Source: JAZLJD01 sp045617725 (GTDB lineage Bacteria > Bacillota > Clostridia > Lachnospirales > Lachnospiraceae). From it: a stretch of 64,000 bases of DNA. Made by a program: the position numbers and the translations under genes. The notes under the pieces were generated by a model that did not search any database, had not been told where the DNA came from, and saw nothing but the letters and a program-made list of their open reading frames with translations. Of the stretch, positions 24,308 through 32,098 are shown piece by piece; the stretch's first letter is position 1; the number at the start of each line of letters is the position of its first letter. The stretch lies in assembly GCA_045617725.1 (NCBI GenBank), contig JAZLJD010000036.1, forward strand, positions 62,001 to 126,000, in the 5' to 3' direction.

Positions 24308-25225
24308 TTAGTCAACATGAATCTCAAGCAGTGTAAGAATCAGGGCCATACGTACATATACGCCGTATTGGGCCTGCTTAAAGTATACGGCACGCGGGTC
24401 GTCGTCAATTTCCACGGAAATCTCATTTACTCGGGGAAGCGGATGAAGTACCAGCATATCGTCTTTTGCAAGCTGGAGCTTACTTTTTGTCAAAATGTAG
24501 AAGTCTTTCAGGCGGATGTAATCCTCCTCGTTGAAGAAGCGTTCCTTCTGAACGCGGGTCATGTACAGAAGATCCAGGTTTCCGATTACGGAGTCAAGGG
24601 AAATGACTTCCGTGTAGGTGATGCCCTTCGAAGTCAGCATGTCGGTGATGTACGAGGGAACCTTTAATTCCTCCGGAGAGATAAAGATGAAGTGGATTCC
24701 GTCGTAGCGGGAGAGTGCATTGATTAAGGAATGCACGGTACGGCCGAATTTTAAGTCGCCGCACAGGCCGATGGTGAAGTTATTGAGGCGGCCCTTTAAG
24801 GAACGAATCGTCATAAGGTCCGTAAGGGTCTGTGTGGGGTGCTGATGGCCGCCGTCGCCTGCATTGATTACGGGGATGCCGGATTTACCGGCCGCTACCA
24901 TGGAAGAACCTTCCTTGGGATGACGCATGGCACAGATATCGGCGTAGCAGGAGATTACGCGGATGGTATCGGATACGCTTTCGCCCTTGGCGGCGGAAGA
25001 ATTGGCGGCATCGGAGAAGCCGAGTACGTTACCTCCAAGGTTCAGCATGGCTGCTTCGAAGCTTAAGCGGGTTCTGGTGGAAGGCTCATAAAAGCAGGTG
25101 GCCAGTTTCTTGCCCTCGCAGGCGTGGGCGTATTTGGCCGGATTTTTTTCAATGTCGGCAGCCAGATCGAACAGCTGCTCCAGTTCGTCGGTACTGAAAT
25201 CAAGCGGACTCATCAAGTGTCTCAT
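24308..25225 (-). CDS. pyrB: Aspartate carbamoyltransferase catalytic chain PyrB
   Basis: A 305-residue enzyme that joins carbamoyl phosphate and aspartate in the second step of pyrimidine synthesis. The carbamoyl-phosphate signature is FYEPSTRTRLSFEAAM near residues 50-65, with GGNVLGFSDAANSSAAKGES near 69 and VINAGDGGHQHPTQTL near 127. The aspartate loop and HPLPRVNEI near 265 are intact. AGGAGG lies 3-9 nt before the start. The leader between the upstream nitroreductase and this gene is only 64 nt and holds a terminator-like hairpin, so expression may depend on read-through. Confidence 0.97.
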   Translation of the reverse strand: MRHLMSPLDFSTDELEQLFDLAADIEKNPAKYAHACEGKKLATCFYEPSTRTRLSFEAAMLNLGGNVLGFSDAANSSAAKGESVSDTIRVISCYADICAMRHPKEGSSMVAAGKSGIPVINAGDGGHQHPTQTLTDLMTIRSLKGRLNNFTIGLCGDLKFGRTVHSLINALSRYDGIHFIFISPEELKVPSYITDMLTSKGITYTEVISLDSVIGNLDLLYMTRVQKERFFNEEDYIRLKDFYILTKSKLQLAKDDMLVLHPLPRVNEISVEIDDDPRAVYFKQAQYGVYVRMALILTLLEIHVD

Positions 25226-25252
25226 AATAATCCTCCTAGTAAGTGAAATTCA

Positions 25253-25285
25253 CAAAACAAAAGCGAAGAGAAAACTCTTCGCTTT
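25253..25285 (-). terminator. Terminator or attenuator hairpin before pyrB
   Basis: On the minus strand AAAGCGAAGAG pairs with CTCTTCGCTTT around TTTT, followed by TTTTGTTTTG. It lies between the nitroreductase stop (25290) and pyrB (25225). It could end the nitroreductase transcript or act as an attenuator of pyrBI. Confidence 0.75.
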
Positions 25286-25289
25286 ATAA

Positions 25290-25838
25290 TCAACATTTGA
25301 AAGATAATAAATCTTCTACGGTCTTGCGCTTCGGAGCAACGGGAGATTCGTCGGGATATCCGAGGGCAATGAGAGAAACAAGTTCACGATCGTCGGGAAG
25401 TTCAAGTAAAGCGGTTACTTCCGCACGATTGAAGATACCCATGATAACGGTGCCGAGTCCCTGCTCGAAGGCTTCAAGACAGAAGGTCTGGGAAGCAATG
25501 CCGGCATCGTACATCTGCCAGGTGTCACCACGATCGGTAGTGAAGGAACCGTCACGCTCAAAACCACAACGACCTTTGATAACGGTAATGGCAATGAGAC
25601 AAGGGGCCTTGCGGATAATGGCAGCGTTGCCTGCAAATACGGGTTCAACGGAATCAGCAATCTTGCTCTTTAAGTCGCCTGTAACTGCGATATAACGGGT
25701 AATCTGTGTGTTCTTCCAGCTGGGAGCAAGGGAAGCGGTGGAAACAATTGCCTCAAGAACTTCCTTGGAAACTTCCTGATCTTTAAAATTACGGATGGAA
25801 CGACGTCCTTCGATACATTCTTTCGCGTTCATAGACAA
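25290..25838 (-). CDS. Nitroreductase-family FMN oxidoreductase
   Basis: A 182-residue flavoprotein of the nitroreductase superfamily, using NAD(P)H to reduce nitro compounds, quinones or enones. The FMN-contacting start is CIEGRRSIRNFKDQEV near residues 8-23, then APSWKNTQITRYIAV near 37, and near the end GTVIMGIFNRAEV with ALGYPDESPVAPKRK near 157. The length is that of minimal family members. AGAGG lies 7 nt before the ATG and a good promoter is 35-60 nt upstream. The natural substrate is not known. The closeness to pyrBI may mean nothing. Confidence 0.9.
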   Translation of the reverse strand: MSMNAKECIEGRRSIRNFKDQEVSKEVLEAIVSTASLAPSWKNTQITRYIAVTGDLKSKIADSVEPVFAGNAAIIRKAPCLIAITVIKGRCGFERDGSFTTDRGDTWQMYDAGIASQTFCLEAFEQGLGTVIMGIFNRAEVTALLELPDDRELVSLIALGYPDESPVAPKRKTVEDLLSFKC

Positions 25839-25871
25839 CCTCTTTCTGCGTCCCTAAGACGCATTTTTACT

Positions 25872-25900
25872 ATAATACCATAGACATAATAGGGTTTCAA
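25872..25900 (-). promoter_or_regulatory. Promoter of the nitroreductase gene
   Basis: On the minus strand TTGAAA (complement 25895-25900) and TATTAT (complement 25872-25877) are 17 bp apart. The gene starts at 25838. Confidence 0.65.
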
Positions 25901-25903
25901 TGA

Positions 25904-26569
25904 TTATCCCAAAAGATATCGCAAATACCTTTCGGCCAGTTCACCACGCTGCGTCGTGCAGGCGATGGAAACATAAATCTCGCCGTTTAGCTCCTTGTCA
26001 TACAGGTCGAGACTGTAGAGCCGGCAGTCCTTCGGGGCCTTTATGAAGGCCTTAATGGTGGTTCCGTCCTCGGGATTGGTATATTCAATAATGGAGTCCT
26101 TATAGTCCTCCAGAAATTCCGCACTCAGGAAGGTATCGAGCGGTGCCATTACATGTGAGTCACGAATCCAGTTGTTGCCCATCTCGTCACTGACCATGAT
26201 ATCGAGGTCCTTGGCATAGAGAAGTGTGGAAAGTCCGTTCACCCCGGCTGCGGTGGTGGACAGATTCCCACGTAAATAAAGGTCCACATCGTAGGAAACA
26301 CTGTATTTATTTGTGTCAAAGCCCATCGCCTCGGTCGCCTCAAGCTGCAACGCCTCCTGCTTGCCATAGCCGTCCGAATTTAAAAAGGCAACCATGAAGC
26401 AGACATCCTTGCTATTTAGCACAGAGTTTACTATATTAATAAGAAACAGAAGTGCAACAATGCCTCCGATGAGATACCATTTGTAGTACGTCCAGAAGTA
26501 TTCGAGTTTCTCCTTGAAGGTCATGTTGTCGGTTTTACGGGTCTGTTCCCTGATTTCGTCTTTAATCAT
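25904..26569 (-). CDS. Unknown membrane-anchored protein
   Basis: This 221-residue protein is not assigned to a named family. A charged cytosolic start (MIKDEIREQTRKTDNMTFKE) is followed by one membrane helix at about residues 34-54 and an external domain of about 165 residues with no cysteine cluster. ATG 26569 is chosen; an upstream in-frame ATG at 26590 lies inside the repeat. The repeat itself supplies GGGGA 5 nt before the start. Its putative promoter is 250 nt upstream, so its leader carries two copies of the structured repeat. Function cannot be stated. Confidence 0.8.
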   Translation of the reverse strand: MIKDEIREQTRKTDNMTFKEKLEYFWTYYKWYLIGGIVALLFLINIVNSVLNSKDVCFMVAFLNSDGYGKQEALQLEATEAMGFDTNKYSVSYDVDLYLRGNLSTTAAGVNGLSTLLYAKDLDIMVSDEMGNNWIRDSHVMAPLDTFLSAEFLEDYKDSIIEYTNPEDGTTIKAFIKAPKDCRLYSLDLYDKELNGEIYVSIACTTQRGELAERYLRYLLG

Positions 26570-26572
26570 ATA

Positions 26573-26683
26573 AATCCCCGCATTTCGCAACCCGGTATAT
26601 TTAGCCCTTCACTGCGTTGCAGCGAAGCTGCTACGGATTGCGACACAAAGTGTCGCGTGAAAAATGCCTGCATTTTTCACACT
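26573..26683 (-). repeat. 111-bp structured repeat, copy B
   Basis: This copy abuts the start codon of the unknown anchored protein (25904-26569). It has GTGAAAAATGC/GCATTTTTCAC, GCGACAC/GTGTCGC and GCAGC/GCTGC hairpins and the long-range pair GCAATCCG/CGGGTTGC. The last shows G where copy C has A, which keeps a G-U pair. It differs from copy C at 2 of 111 positions. Confidence 0.9.
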
Positions 26684-26794
26684 AATCCTCGCATTTCGCA
26701 ATCCGGTATATTTAGCCCTTCACTGCGTTGCAGCGAAGCTGCTACGGATTGCGACACAAAGTGTCGCGTGAAAAATGCCTGCATTTTTCACACT
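26684..26794 (-). repeat. 111-bp structured repeat, copy C (tandem with B)
   Basis: Exact head-to-tail neighbour of copy B with a period of 111 bp. It has the same four stems, and its long-range pair is GCAATCCG/CGGATTGC. The unit runs from AGTGTG to GGATT on the minus strand. There are no terminal inverted repeats and no flanking transposase. Confidence 0.9.
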
Positions 26795-26820
26795 ACTAAC
26801 CTCTTTTTTATTCAGAGAGT

Positions 26821-26849
26821 ATCTTAACATTTGAGGTGGATGCCTTCAA
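26821..26849 (-). promoter_or_regulatory. Promoter reading through the tandem repeats
   Basis: On the minus strand TTGAAG (complement 26844-26849) and TAAGAT (complement 26821-26826) are 17 bp apart. A transcript from here would have a leader of about 245 nt made almost wholly of repeat copies C and B before the gene at 26569. The remaining part of 26795-26891 shows no other feature. Confidence 0.5.
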
Positions 26850-26891
26850 GGCGATTATGGGATTTTATAAATATTTAAGCAAGAGGTGCTT

Positions 26892-28244
26892 ATGACACAT
26901 AAAGAGGCAGTGGAATTTTTAACGGAGGCCAAAAAGAATGGAATCCGCCCGGGTCTTTCGCGAGTACGTGAGCTGCTTAGGCGGCTTAATAATCCGCAGG
27001 ACGGGCTTAAGTTTATTCATGTGGCCGGAACCAACGGAAAGGGCAGTACCTGCCGTTTCATGGCATCCGCACTCACGGAGTGCGGAATAAAGGTCGGTTC
27101 TTTCAATACGCCGCAGCTTAAGGATTATGAGGAGTGCTTTACCTTCCGCCTTCGGAACATGTCGGAAGCGGATTTTACGCTTTTGATGGAGCAGATTGTT
27201 TCTGTTTCGGAGGAAATGCGTGCGGACGAAATCGGAGCCCCGACGGAGTTCGAGTGCATGGTGGGTCTTGCCATGTTGTTTTTTGCCAAAAAGAATGCGG
27301 AAATCGTAATTTTGGAATGTGGTATGGGCGGACTTTCCGATGCAACCAACGTAATCGACGCGCCGCTCCTTTCCGTACTCACCCGAATTTCGTATGACCA
27401 TATGCAATACCTTGGCGAAACGCTTACGGAGATTGCAACGCAGAAGGCCGGCATCATAAAACCGGGCTCAAAAGTTGTTACGGTTGCACAAAATTGCGAA
27501 GTAATGAGCGTAATTAGCGAAAAGACGGCTCAAACCAATACAGAATTGACAATAGCGGACGAGAGTACGTTAAAGAAGAAATTAAGTCCAAAGGAATCCT
27601 GCTTTAAGATGCCGGATGGAACGAAGGTAACCATTCATATGCTGGGAAGCTATCAGATTGAGAATGCGTATCTGGCGTTCACGGCACTTTACCTGCTTAC
27701 GGACTTAGGCTATACGCTTCCCCTTAAGAAGATACTGGCAGGCTTTGAAAAAGCATCCTGGCACGGACGCTTTACATTGCTGGATGCTCGTCGTAATCTC
27801 TACATCGACGGCGCCCACAATGAGGGTGCGGCCGAAAGACTGAAAGAAAGTATCGAAAGTTATTTTACAAATAAGAAGATTGTTTATATAATGGGTATGC
27901 TTAAGGACAAAGAGTATGACAAGGTGACCGACCTGCTTACGGGTTATGCACAGGCCGTCGTTGTCATCACCCCTTCGTCACCACGCGGCCTTGACAAGAT
28001 GGAACTGGCCGGAAGTATTATGAAGGCCGCAGTCAGAAACTATAAGGAAAGCGGCGGCCAGCCTTCCTTCGGACACTATTGTCCGCAGATCAGCAGTGCG
28101 GATTCCCTCGAGGAAGCCCTTGAAATGGCTGACCTTTTGAAAGGCAAAAAGGGCATTATACTTGCTTTTGGCTCCCTGTCATTTTTGGGCGAGCTGACGG
28201 ATATCATAGAAAAAGGGACGAATCAAGATGGTAGATCAAAATAA
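26892..28244 (+). CDS. folC: Dihydrofolate/folylpolyglutamate synthase FolC
   Basis: A 450-residue Mur-ligase-type enzyme that adds glutamate to dihydropteroate and folates. The ATP site is FIHVAGTNGKGSTCRFMA near residues 38-55. Further marks are LECGMGGLSDATNVID near 141, with the ligase aspartate, SYDHMQYLGETLTEIA near 165 and DGAHNEGAAERL near 308. AAGAGGTG lies 4 nt before ATG 26892. It is the first gene of a folate operon; folE overlaps its end by 17 nt. Confidence 0.95.
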   Translation: MTHKEAVEFLTEAKKNGIRPGLSRVRELLRRLNNPQDGLKFIHVAGTNGKGSTCRFMASALTECGIKVGSFNTPQLKDYEECFTFRLRNMSEADFTLLMEQIVSVSEEMRADEIGAPTEFECMVGLAMLFFAKKNAEIVILECGMGGLSDATNVIDAPLLSVLTRISYDHMQYLGETLTEIATQKAGIIKPGSKVVTVAQNCEVMSVISEKTAQTNTELTIADESTLKKKLSPKESCFKMPDGTKVTIHMLGSYQIENAYLAFTALYLLTDLGYTLPLKKILAGFEKASWHGRFTLLDARRNLYIDGAHNEGAAERLKESIESYFTNKKIVYIMGMLKDKEYDKVTDLLTGYAQAVVVITPSSPRGLDKMELAGSIMKAAVRNYKESGGQPSFGHYCPQISSADSLEEALEMADLLKGKKGIILAFGSLSFLGELTDIIEKGTNQDGRSK

Positions 28245-28818
28245 AGTAGAAGAAGCGGTAAAGCTGTTTTTGGAAGCAATCGGCGAGGATCCCGAGCGGG
28301 ACGGCCTCAGAGAGACGCCTGAGCGTATCGGAAGAATGTGCAAGGAACTTTTTGCCGGCATGGATGCGGATCCTTCCGTGCATCTTTCCAAGACGTTTCC
28401 CGTGAATGACGATACGATGGTAATCGAAAGGGATATTCAGTTCTATTCCCTGTGCGAGCATCATCTTCTTCCATTTTACGGCAAGGCACATATCGCATAT
28501 ATTCCGGACGGCAAGGTAGTCGGACTTTCTAAGCTGGCAAGATGCGTGGAGGTTTATGCACGCAGGGCTCAGATTCAGGAGCGTATGACCGCCCAGATTG
28601 CAGATGCCGTGATGGAGATTTTAAAGCCGAAGGGCGTTATGGTCCTGACGGAAGCAGAGCACATGTGCATGACGATGCGTGGGGTTCAGAAGCCCGGCTC
28701 GTCCACGACCGCAATGGCCATAAGAGGCTGCTTTACGGAGAATGAGCACCTTCAGAATATGTTTTTTCATATGCTTCAAAAAAGCGTGCCGGATCAAAAC
28801 GATGAACCTTTCAAGTAA
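28228..28818 (+). CDS. folE: GTP cyclohydrolase I FolE
   Basis: A 196-residue type IA GTP cyclohydrolase, the first step of tetrahydrofolate synthesis, converting GTP to dihydroneopterin triphosphate. The zinc site is visible: FYSLCEHHLLPFYGKAHIAY near residues 72-91 (C and H ligands) and EHMCMTMRGVQKPGS near 143 with the second cysteine. RRAQIQERMTAQIADA near 111 is the family helix. It overlaps folC (17 nt) and the next HD gene (17 nt), so the three are coupled. Confidence 0.96.
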   Translation: MVDQNKVEEAVKLFLEAIGEDPERDGLRETPERIGRMCKELFAGMDADPSVHLSKTFPVNDDTMVIERDIQFYSLCEHHLLPFYGKAHIAYIPDGKVVGLSKLARCVEVYARRAQIQERMTAQIADAVMEILKPKGVMVLTEAEHMCMTMRGVQKPGSSTTAMAIRGCFTENEHLQNMFFHMLQKSVPDQNDEPFK

Positions 28819-29308
28819 TCGTATTTTAGAAAACGGGCAGTACCTTGCTTACCTTACGGATATCGCCACCGCAGAGCGGGAACGCGAGTTTTGTCATCAC
28901 GATATGGAGCATGTAACAGAGGTTGCCAGAATCGTTCGGCTTTTGTATGAAAGAAGCGGGGCGGGGGATGAGACGGAACTTACACTTCTTACCTGTGCTG
29001 CTTACCTTCATGATATAGGCCGCGTGCAGCAAAAGCTTCCTCACGAGGAGGCTTCCGCGCTTTTGGCGGAAGGTATTCTTAGGGATGCAGGAGCTTCCGT
29101 AGAGGATATTGCGGTCATTACGGCGCTTATTAGGATGCACCGTGGGCAGGATATGGGGCAGGATACGCTTACTTCAAAGGACAGAATCGCGTGGCTCGGA
29201 GAGCTGTTAAAGGAAGCGGACCGGCTGTCACGTCCCTGCTATGCATGTGACGCTTCGAAGGATTGCTACTGGCCGCAGGAAAAACGCAACACAGAAAGGT
29301 TTCAATAA
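28802..29308 (+). CDS. HD-domain phosphohydrolase in the folate operon
   Basis: A 168-residue HD-superfamily protein. The metal ligands are seen in CHHDMEHVTEVARI near residues 31-44 (H) and AAYLHDIGRVQ near 66-76 (HD), with a later histidine in RMHRGQD. The C-terminus has an odd cysteine group, CYACDASKDCYWPQ near 150. ATG 28802 overlaps the folE stop by 17 nt, and its own stop shares TAATG with folP. No dihydroneopterin-triphosphate pyrophosphatase (folQ) is seen in the operon. This protein could fill that step, but that is only inference. Confidence 0.85.
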   Translation: MNLSSNRILENGQYLAYLTDIATAEREREFCHHDMEHVTEVARIVRLLYERSGAGDETELTLLTCAAYLHDIGRVQQKLPHEEASALLAEGILRDAGASVEDIAVITALIRMHRGQDMGQDTLTSKDRIAWLGELLKEADRLSRPCYACDASKDCYWPQEKRNTERFQ

Positions 29309-30147
29309 TGAGAATCGGACAAAAGGAATTCGATACACTACACAATACCTATATTATGGGCATTCTGAATGTGACGCCGGATTCCTTTTTTGATGGCGGT
29401 AAGTACACTACCCCCGAGGCACTTAAACGGCGCGTGGAAACCCTTGTAACAGAAGGGGCCGACCTCATCGATGTGGGCGGCGAGTCTACAAGACCGGGGT
29501 TTACGGGCATTTCGGCGCAGGAGGAAATCGAGCGGGTTCTCCCTGCCATCACATATATTACGGAACATTACGATGTTCCCGTCAGCATTGATACAACGAA
29601 GGCAGAGGTCGCCCTGGAAAGCCTAAAGGCGGGAGCGGCCCTTGTGAACGATATCCGCGGCTTTCGACAGGATGAGGAGATGGCTCGCATTACCGCACAA
29701 TACGATGCAGCGTGCTGCCTGATGAGTGACTGCAGCTTCTCGGATTTTTCTTCGCTTTCCGAGGGGATTTTGGCCGATTACGAACAGTCCCTTAAAATTG
29801 CCGAAAAGTACGGCGTCCGAAAGGACGGTATCCTGCTAGACCCGGGAATCGGGTTCCACTATGATGTAAGCAGGGACAAGGCCAAAAGGAACGAAGCGGA
29901 CTGGTACATTATGAAGAACCTCGATACACTGAAGGGGAAGTATCCCATGCTGCTTGCACATTCCAACAAAAGCTTCCTGCGTACCGGCAGTGAAATCATG
30001 AATACTCCTCTTTTGCAGGCGACCCTTTTGGTGAGCGGCAAAGCAGCGATTCATGATGTGCCCTTTTTACGGGTACATGAAGTGGGCCTTAACAAAGAAG
30101 CAGTGCAGATTGCAAGAGAAGCAAGAAAGAAATGGACGGAGGGATAG
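29308..30147 (+). CDS. folP: Dihydropteroate synthase FolP
   Basis: This 279-residue TIM-barrel enzyme joins p-aminobenzoate to 6-hydroxymethyl-dihydropterin pyrophosphate; it is the sulfonamide target. Signature 1 is IMGILNVTPDSFFDGG near residues 16-31 and signature 2 is LIDVGGESTRPGFTGI near 53-68. SIDTTKAEVAL and the later LLAHSNKSFLR (usually SRK or SNK plus R) are present. The start ATG 29308 overlaps the previous stop (TAATG) with AGAAAGG upstream; a longer start is possible but has no ribosome site. The next gene begins 2 nt after its stop. Confidence 0.95.
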   Translation: MRIGQKEFDTLHNTYIMGILNVTPDSFFDGGKYTTPEALKRRVETLVTEGADLIDVGGESTRPGFTGISAQEEIERVLPAITYITEHYDVPVSIDTTKAEVALESLKAGAALVNDIRGFRQDEEMARITAQYDAACCLMSDCSFSDFSSLSEGILADYEQSLKIAEKYGVRKDGILLDPGIGFHYDVSRDKAKRNEADWYIMKNLDTLKGKYPMLLAHSNKSFLRTGSEIMNTPLLQATLLVSGKAAIHDVPFLRVHEVGLNKEAVQIAREARKKWTEG

Positions 30148-30149
30148 AC

Positions 30150-30992
30150 ATGCCTTACACACCGGATGAAATCAGAATAGAACGCCTGCATGTATATGCA
30201 TATCACGGTGTTTACGCGGAAGAAAAGGAAAAAGGACAGGATTTCTATGTGAGCTGTTCGCTATTCCTTGATTTACATGAAGCCGGACGGACGGATGACC
30301 TTACAAAGGGCGTTTCCTATGCGCTGGTCTGTGACCTCATAGAGCGCGAGATGACGAAGGAGAAGTACGACCTTATAGAGAAAGCGGCCGATACACTGTG
30401 CTTTGCCATTTTGAAGGAATTTCCCCTTATAAAGAAGGCGGTTGTCACCGTAAGCAAGCCGAATGCGCCCGTTCACAGCGAGGTAAGTGACCTTTCGGTT
30501 ACGCTTTCGAGAGAGCGTACCAAGGTATTTCTTTCCTACGGTTCCAATATGGGCGACAAAGAGGATTTCATCGAGGAAGCAATTTACAAGATAGGCAGAT
30601 GTCCGTATATGGAGGATGTAAAGTGTTCGCACAATTATGTGACGGAGCCCTACGGATACCTTGAGCAGGATACGTTTGTGAACGGTGTTCTGGAAGCCGT
30701 AACACTTTTTACGCCCTATGAACTCCTTGATTACCTGCATACCTTGGAGGCGGAAGCCGGAAGAGAGCGGAAGATTCACTGGGGACCGAGAACGCTGGAC
30801 CTTGACATCCTGCTTTTTGGCGACCTTGTGATGAATACAGAAAAATTGACCATACCGCATGCGGATATGGCCAATCGTAAGTTCGTACTGGAGCCGCTCT
30901 CGGAGCTCGCGGGATGGGTAATTCATCCGGTGCTTCATAAGAGCGTCAATGAAATGTATGCTACTCTGTTACAGCAAGAAGAGCAGGAGTAA
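30150..30992 (+). CDS. folBK: FolB-FolK fusion: dihydroneopterin aldolase / HPPK
   Basis: A 280-residue bifunctional enzyme. Residues about 1-120 are dihydroneopterin aldolase (IERLHVYAYHGVYAEEKEKG, with the catalytic region VSYALVCDLIE and EKAADTLCFAIL). Residues about 125-280 are 6-hydroxymethyl-dihydropterin pyrophosphokinase (VFLSYGSNMGDKEDFIEEAI, then KIHWGPRTLDLDILLFGD and IPHADMANRKFVLEPLSEL). Thus both steps before FolP are in one chain. GGAGGG precedes ATG 30150. The 3' end overlaps the end of the convergent DUF5050 gene by 32 nt. Confidence 0.95.
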   Translation: MPYTPDEIRIERLHVYAYHGVYAEEKEKGQDFYVSCSLFLDLHEAGRTDDLTKGVSYALVCDLIEREMTKEKYDLIEKAADTLCFAILKEFPLIKKAVVTVSKPNAPVHSEVSDLSVTLSRERTKVFLSYGSNMGDKEDFIEEAIYKIGRCPYMEDVKCSHNYVTEPYGYLEQDTFVNGVLEAVTLFTPYELLDYLHTLEAEAGRERKIHWGPRTLDLDILLFGDLVMNTEKLTIPHADMANRKFVLEPLSELAGWVIHPVLHKSVNEMYATLLQQEEQE

Positions 30993-31989
30993 ATTCAATT
31001 CCGTTATCATACCCATAGACCGGTGCTACAAAAAGTGACGCCGGTCTTTCATATTCACGGAAAAAGACATAATCGCCTGCAAGCTGCAAATCCGTGAAGG
31101 TTCCCGTCAGAATCGTGAAGGCATCGGAACCGTCGGCATTGATGCGTTTTATGGCGGCATCGCTTCCGAGCGTCTGGTAGAAGATGACACCGTCACGGTA
31201 GTTAAAGAAGTCAACGCGTTCGTTTACGATGGTCTGCTTCACTCCGGTGCTTAAATCGTAGCTGCAGACATGGTAGTTATTGTGAATGTCCATGTAGTAG
31301 ATGATGTTTCCGTCCGGGATGGGCATATAGAGCTCCTCGGCAAGCACGAGCACACACTGTTCCGTCTCGGGCGAAAAACGATAGAGGTACGGCCTGTCTT
31401 CCTTGCTGACGTAATAAATGCTGCCGTCATAGATGCTTAAGGGGACGATAAAGTCATCCGAAATAACGCGGTAACCGTTCTTTTGGGTGCCAAGGACGCA
31501 GAATTTCAAATAGTCCTGTGAGGCAAGTGACTGGAAATAGATGTTATTGCCAAGGAGGGACATACCGTTTAGGTTGCCGCGATAGAGGCCCTTGGCCACC
31601 GAGTCGGAATTTTTAAGACGGAAGATACCGGTCTGTTTTATGACGTAGCCGAGACCGTTCTGACTGTCATCCGAATTGCCGGCCTGATAGAAGTATATAT
31701 AGTCACCGCCCACGTTTATGTATTGGGCGTCGTTACTTACAAGCTTACGTATATCGGATGTATCGGAATTCATGACGTAGAGTGCGTTGTGATCGTAGGG
31801 ATTGGCAAAGTAAATGAGACCGTCGGATTCACACATACGACCGCCGTTTAGAAGGTTTCCGGCCGTGTTTCCAAGGTGTCCCTCGGGATTGTCCGGAATT
31901 CTGTTGATATAATTCCGCAAGACCGTACCGCCGACAATCAGTACCGCAAGGATGAGAATGATAATAACCAATTTCCTGCTGCCTTCCAT
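30961..31989 (-). CDS. DUF5050-type anchored beta-propeller-like protein
   Basis: This 342-residue protein has an N-terminal signal-anchor helix at residues 6-25 (KLVIIILILAVLIVGGTVL) and an external domain with repeated units of the style GNNIYFQSLASQDYL, DGSIYYVSKEDRPYLYR, DGNIIYYMDIHNNYHV and GDYVFFREYE. Each repeat is about 45 residues, which suggests a beta-propeller; this fits DUF5050. Function unknown. ATG 31989 has GGGAGGC 6 nt before it. Its promoter overlaps that of the divergent DUF815 gene. Confidence 0.8.
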   Translation of the reverse strand: MEGSRKLVIIILILAVLIVGGTVLRNYINRIPDNPEGHLGNTAGNLLNGGRMCESDGLIYFANPYDHNALYVMNSDTSDIRKLVSNDAQYINVGGDYIYFYQAGNSDDSQNGLGYVIKQTGIFRLKNSDSVAKGLYRGNLNGMSLLGNNIYFQSLASQDYLKFCVLGTQKNGYRVISDDFIVPLSIYDGSIYYVSKEDRPYLYRFSPETEQCVLVLAEELYMPIPDGNIIYYMDIHNNYHVCSYDLSTGVKQTIVNERVDFFNYRDGVIFYQTLGSDAAIKRINADGSDAFTILTGTFTDLQLAGDYVFFREYERPASLFVAPVYGYDNGIEFTPALLAVTE

Positions 31990-32020
31990 ATAAGCCTCCC
32001 ACAAAAATATTTCTTATTTC

Positions 32021-32049
32021 ATTATAGAGAATGCGTTATTGCAGGTCAA
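32021..32049 (-). promoter_or_regulatory. Promoter of the DUF5050 gene
   Basis: On the minus strand TTGACC (complement 32044-32049) and a consensus TATAAT (complement 32021-32026) are 17 bp apart. Confidence 0.7.
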
Positions 32050-32067
32050 ATTCTTTTGCGTTAGAAT
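32039..32067 (+). promoter_or_regulatory. Promoter of the DUF815 gene
   Basis: TTGCAG at 32039-32044 and TAGAAT at 32062-32067 are 17 bp apart. The -35 region overlaps the -35 of the divergent DUF5050 promoter. Confidence 0.6.
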
Positions 32068-32098
32068 ATGAGCAATGTCTTAATTTAGTGAGGAAAAA

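Noticed and set aside
26573..26794. CRISPR array
   Set aside because: There are only two units of 111 bp with no spacers between them.
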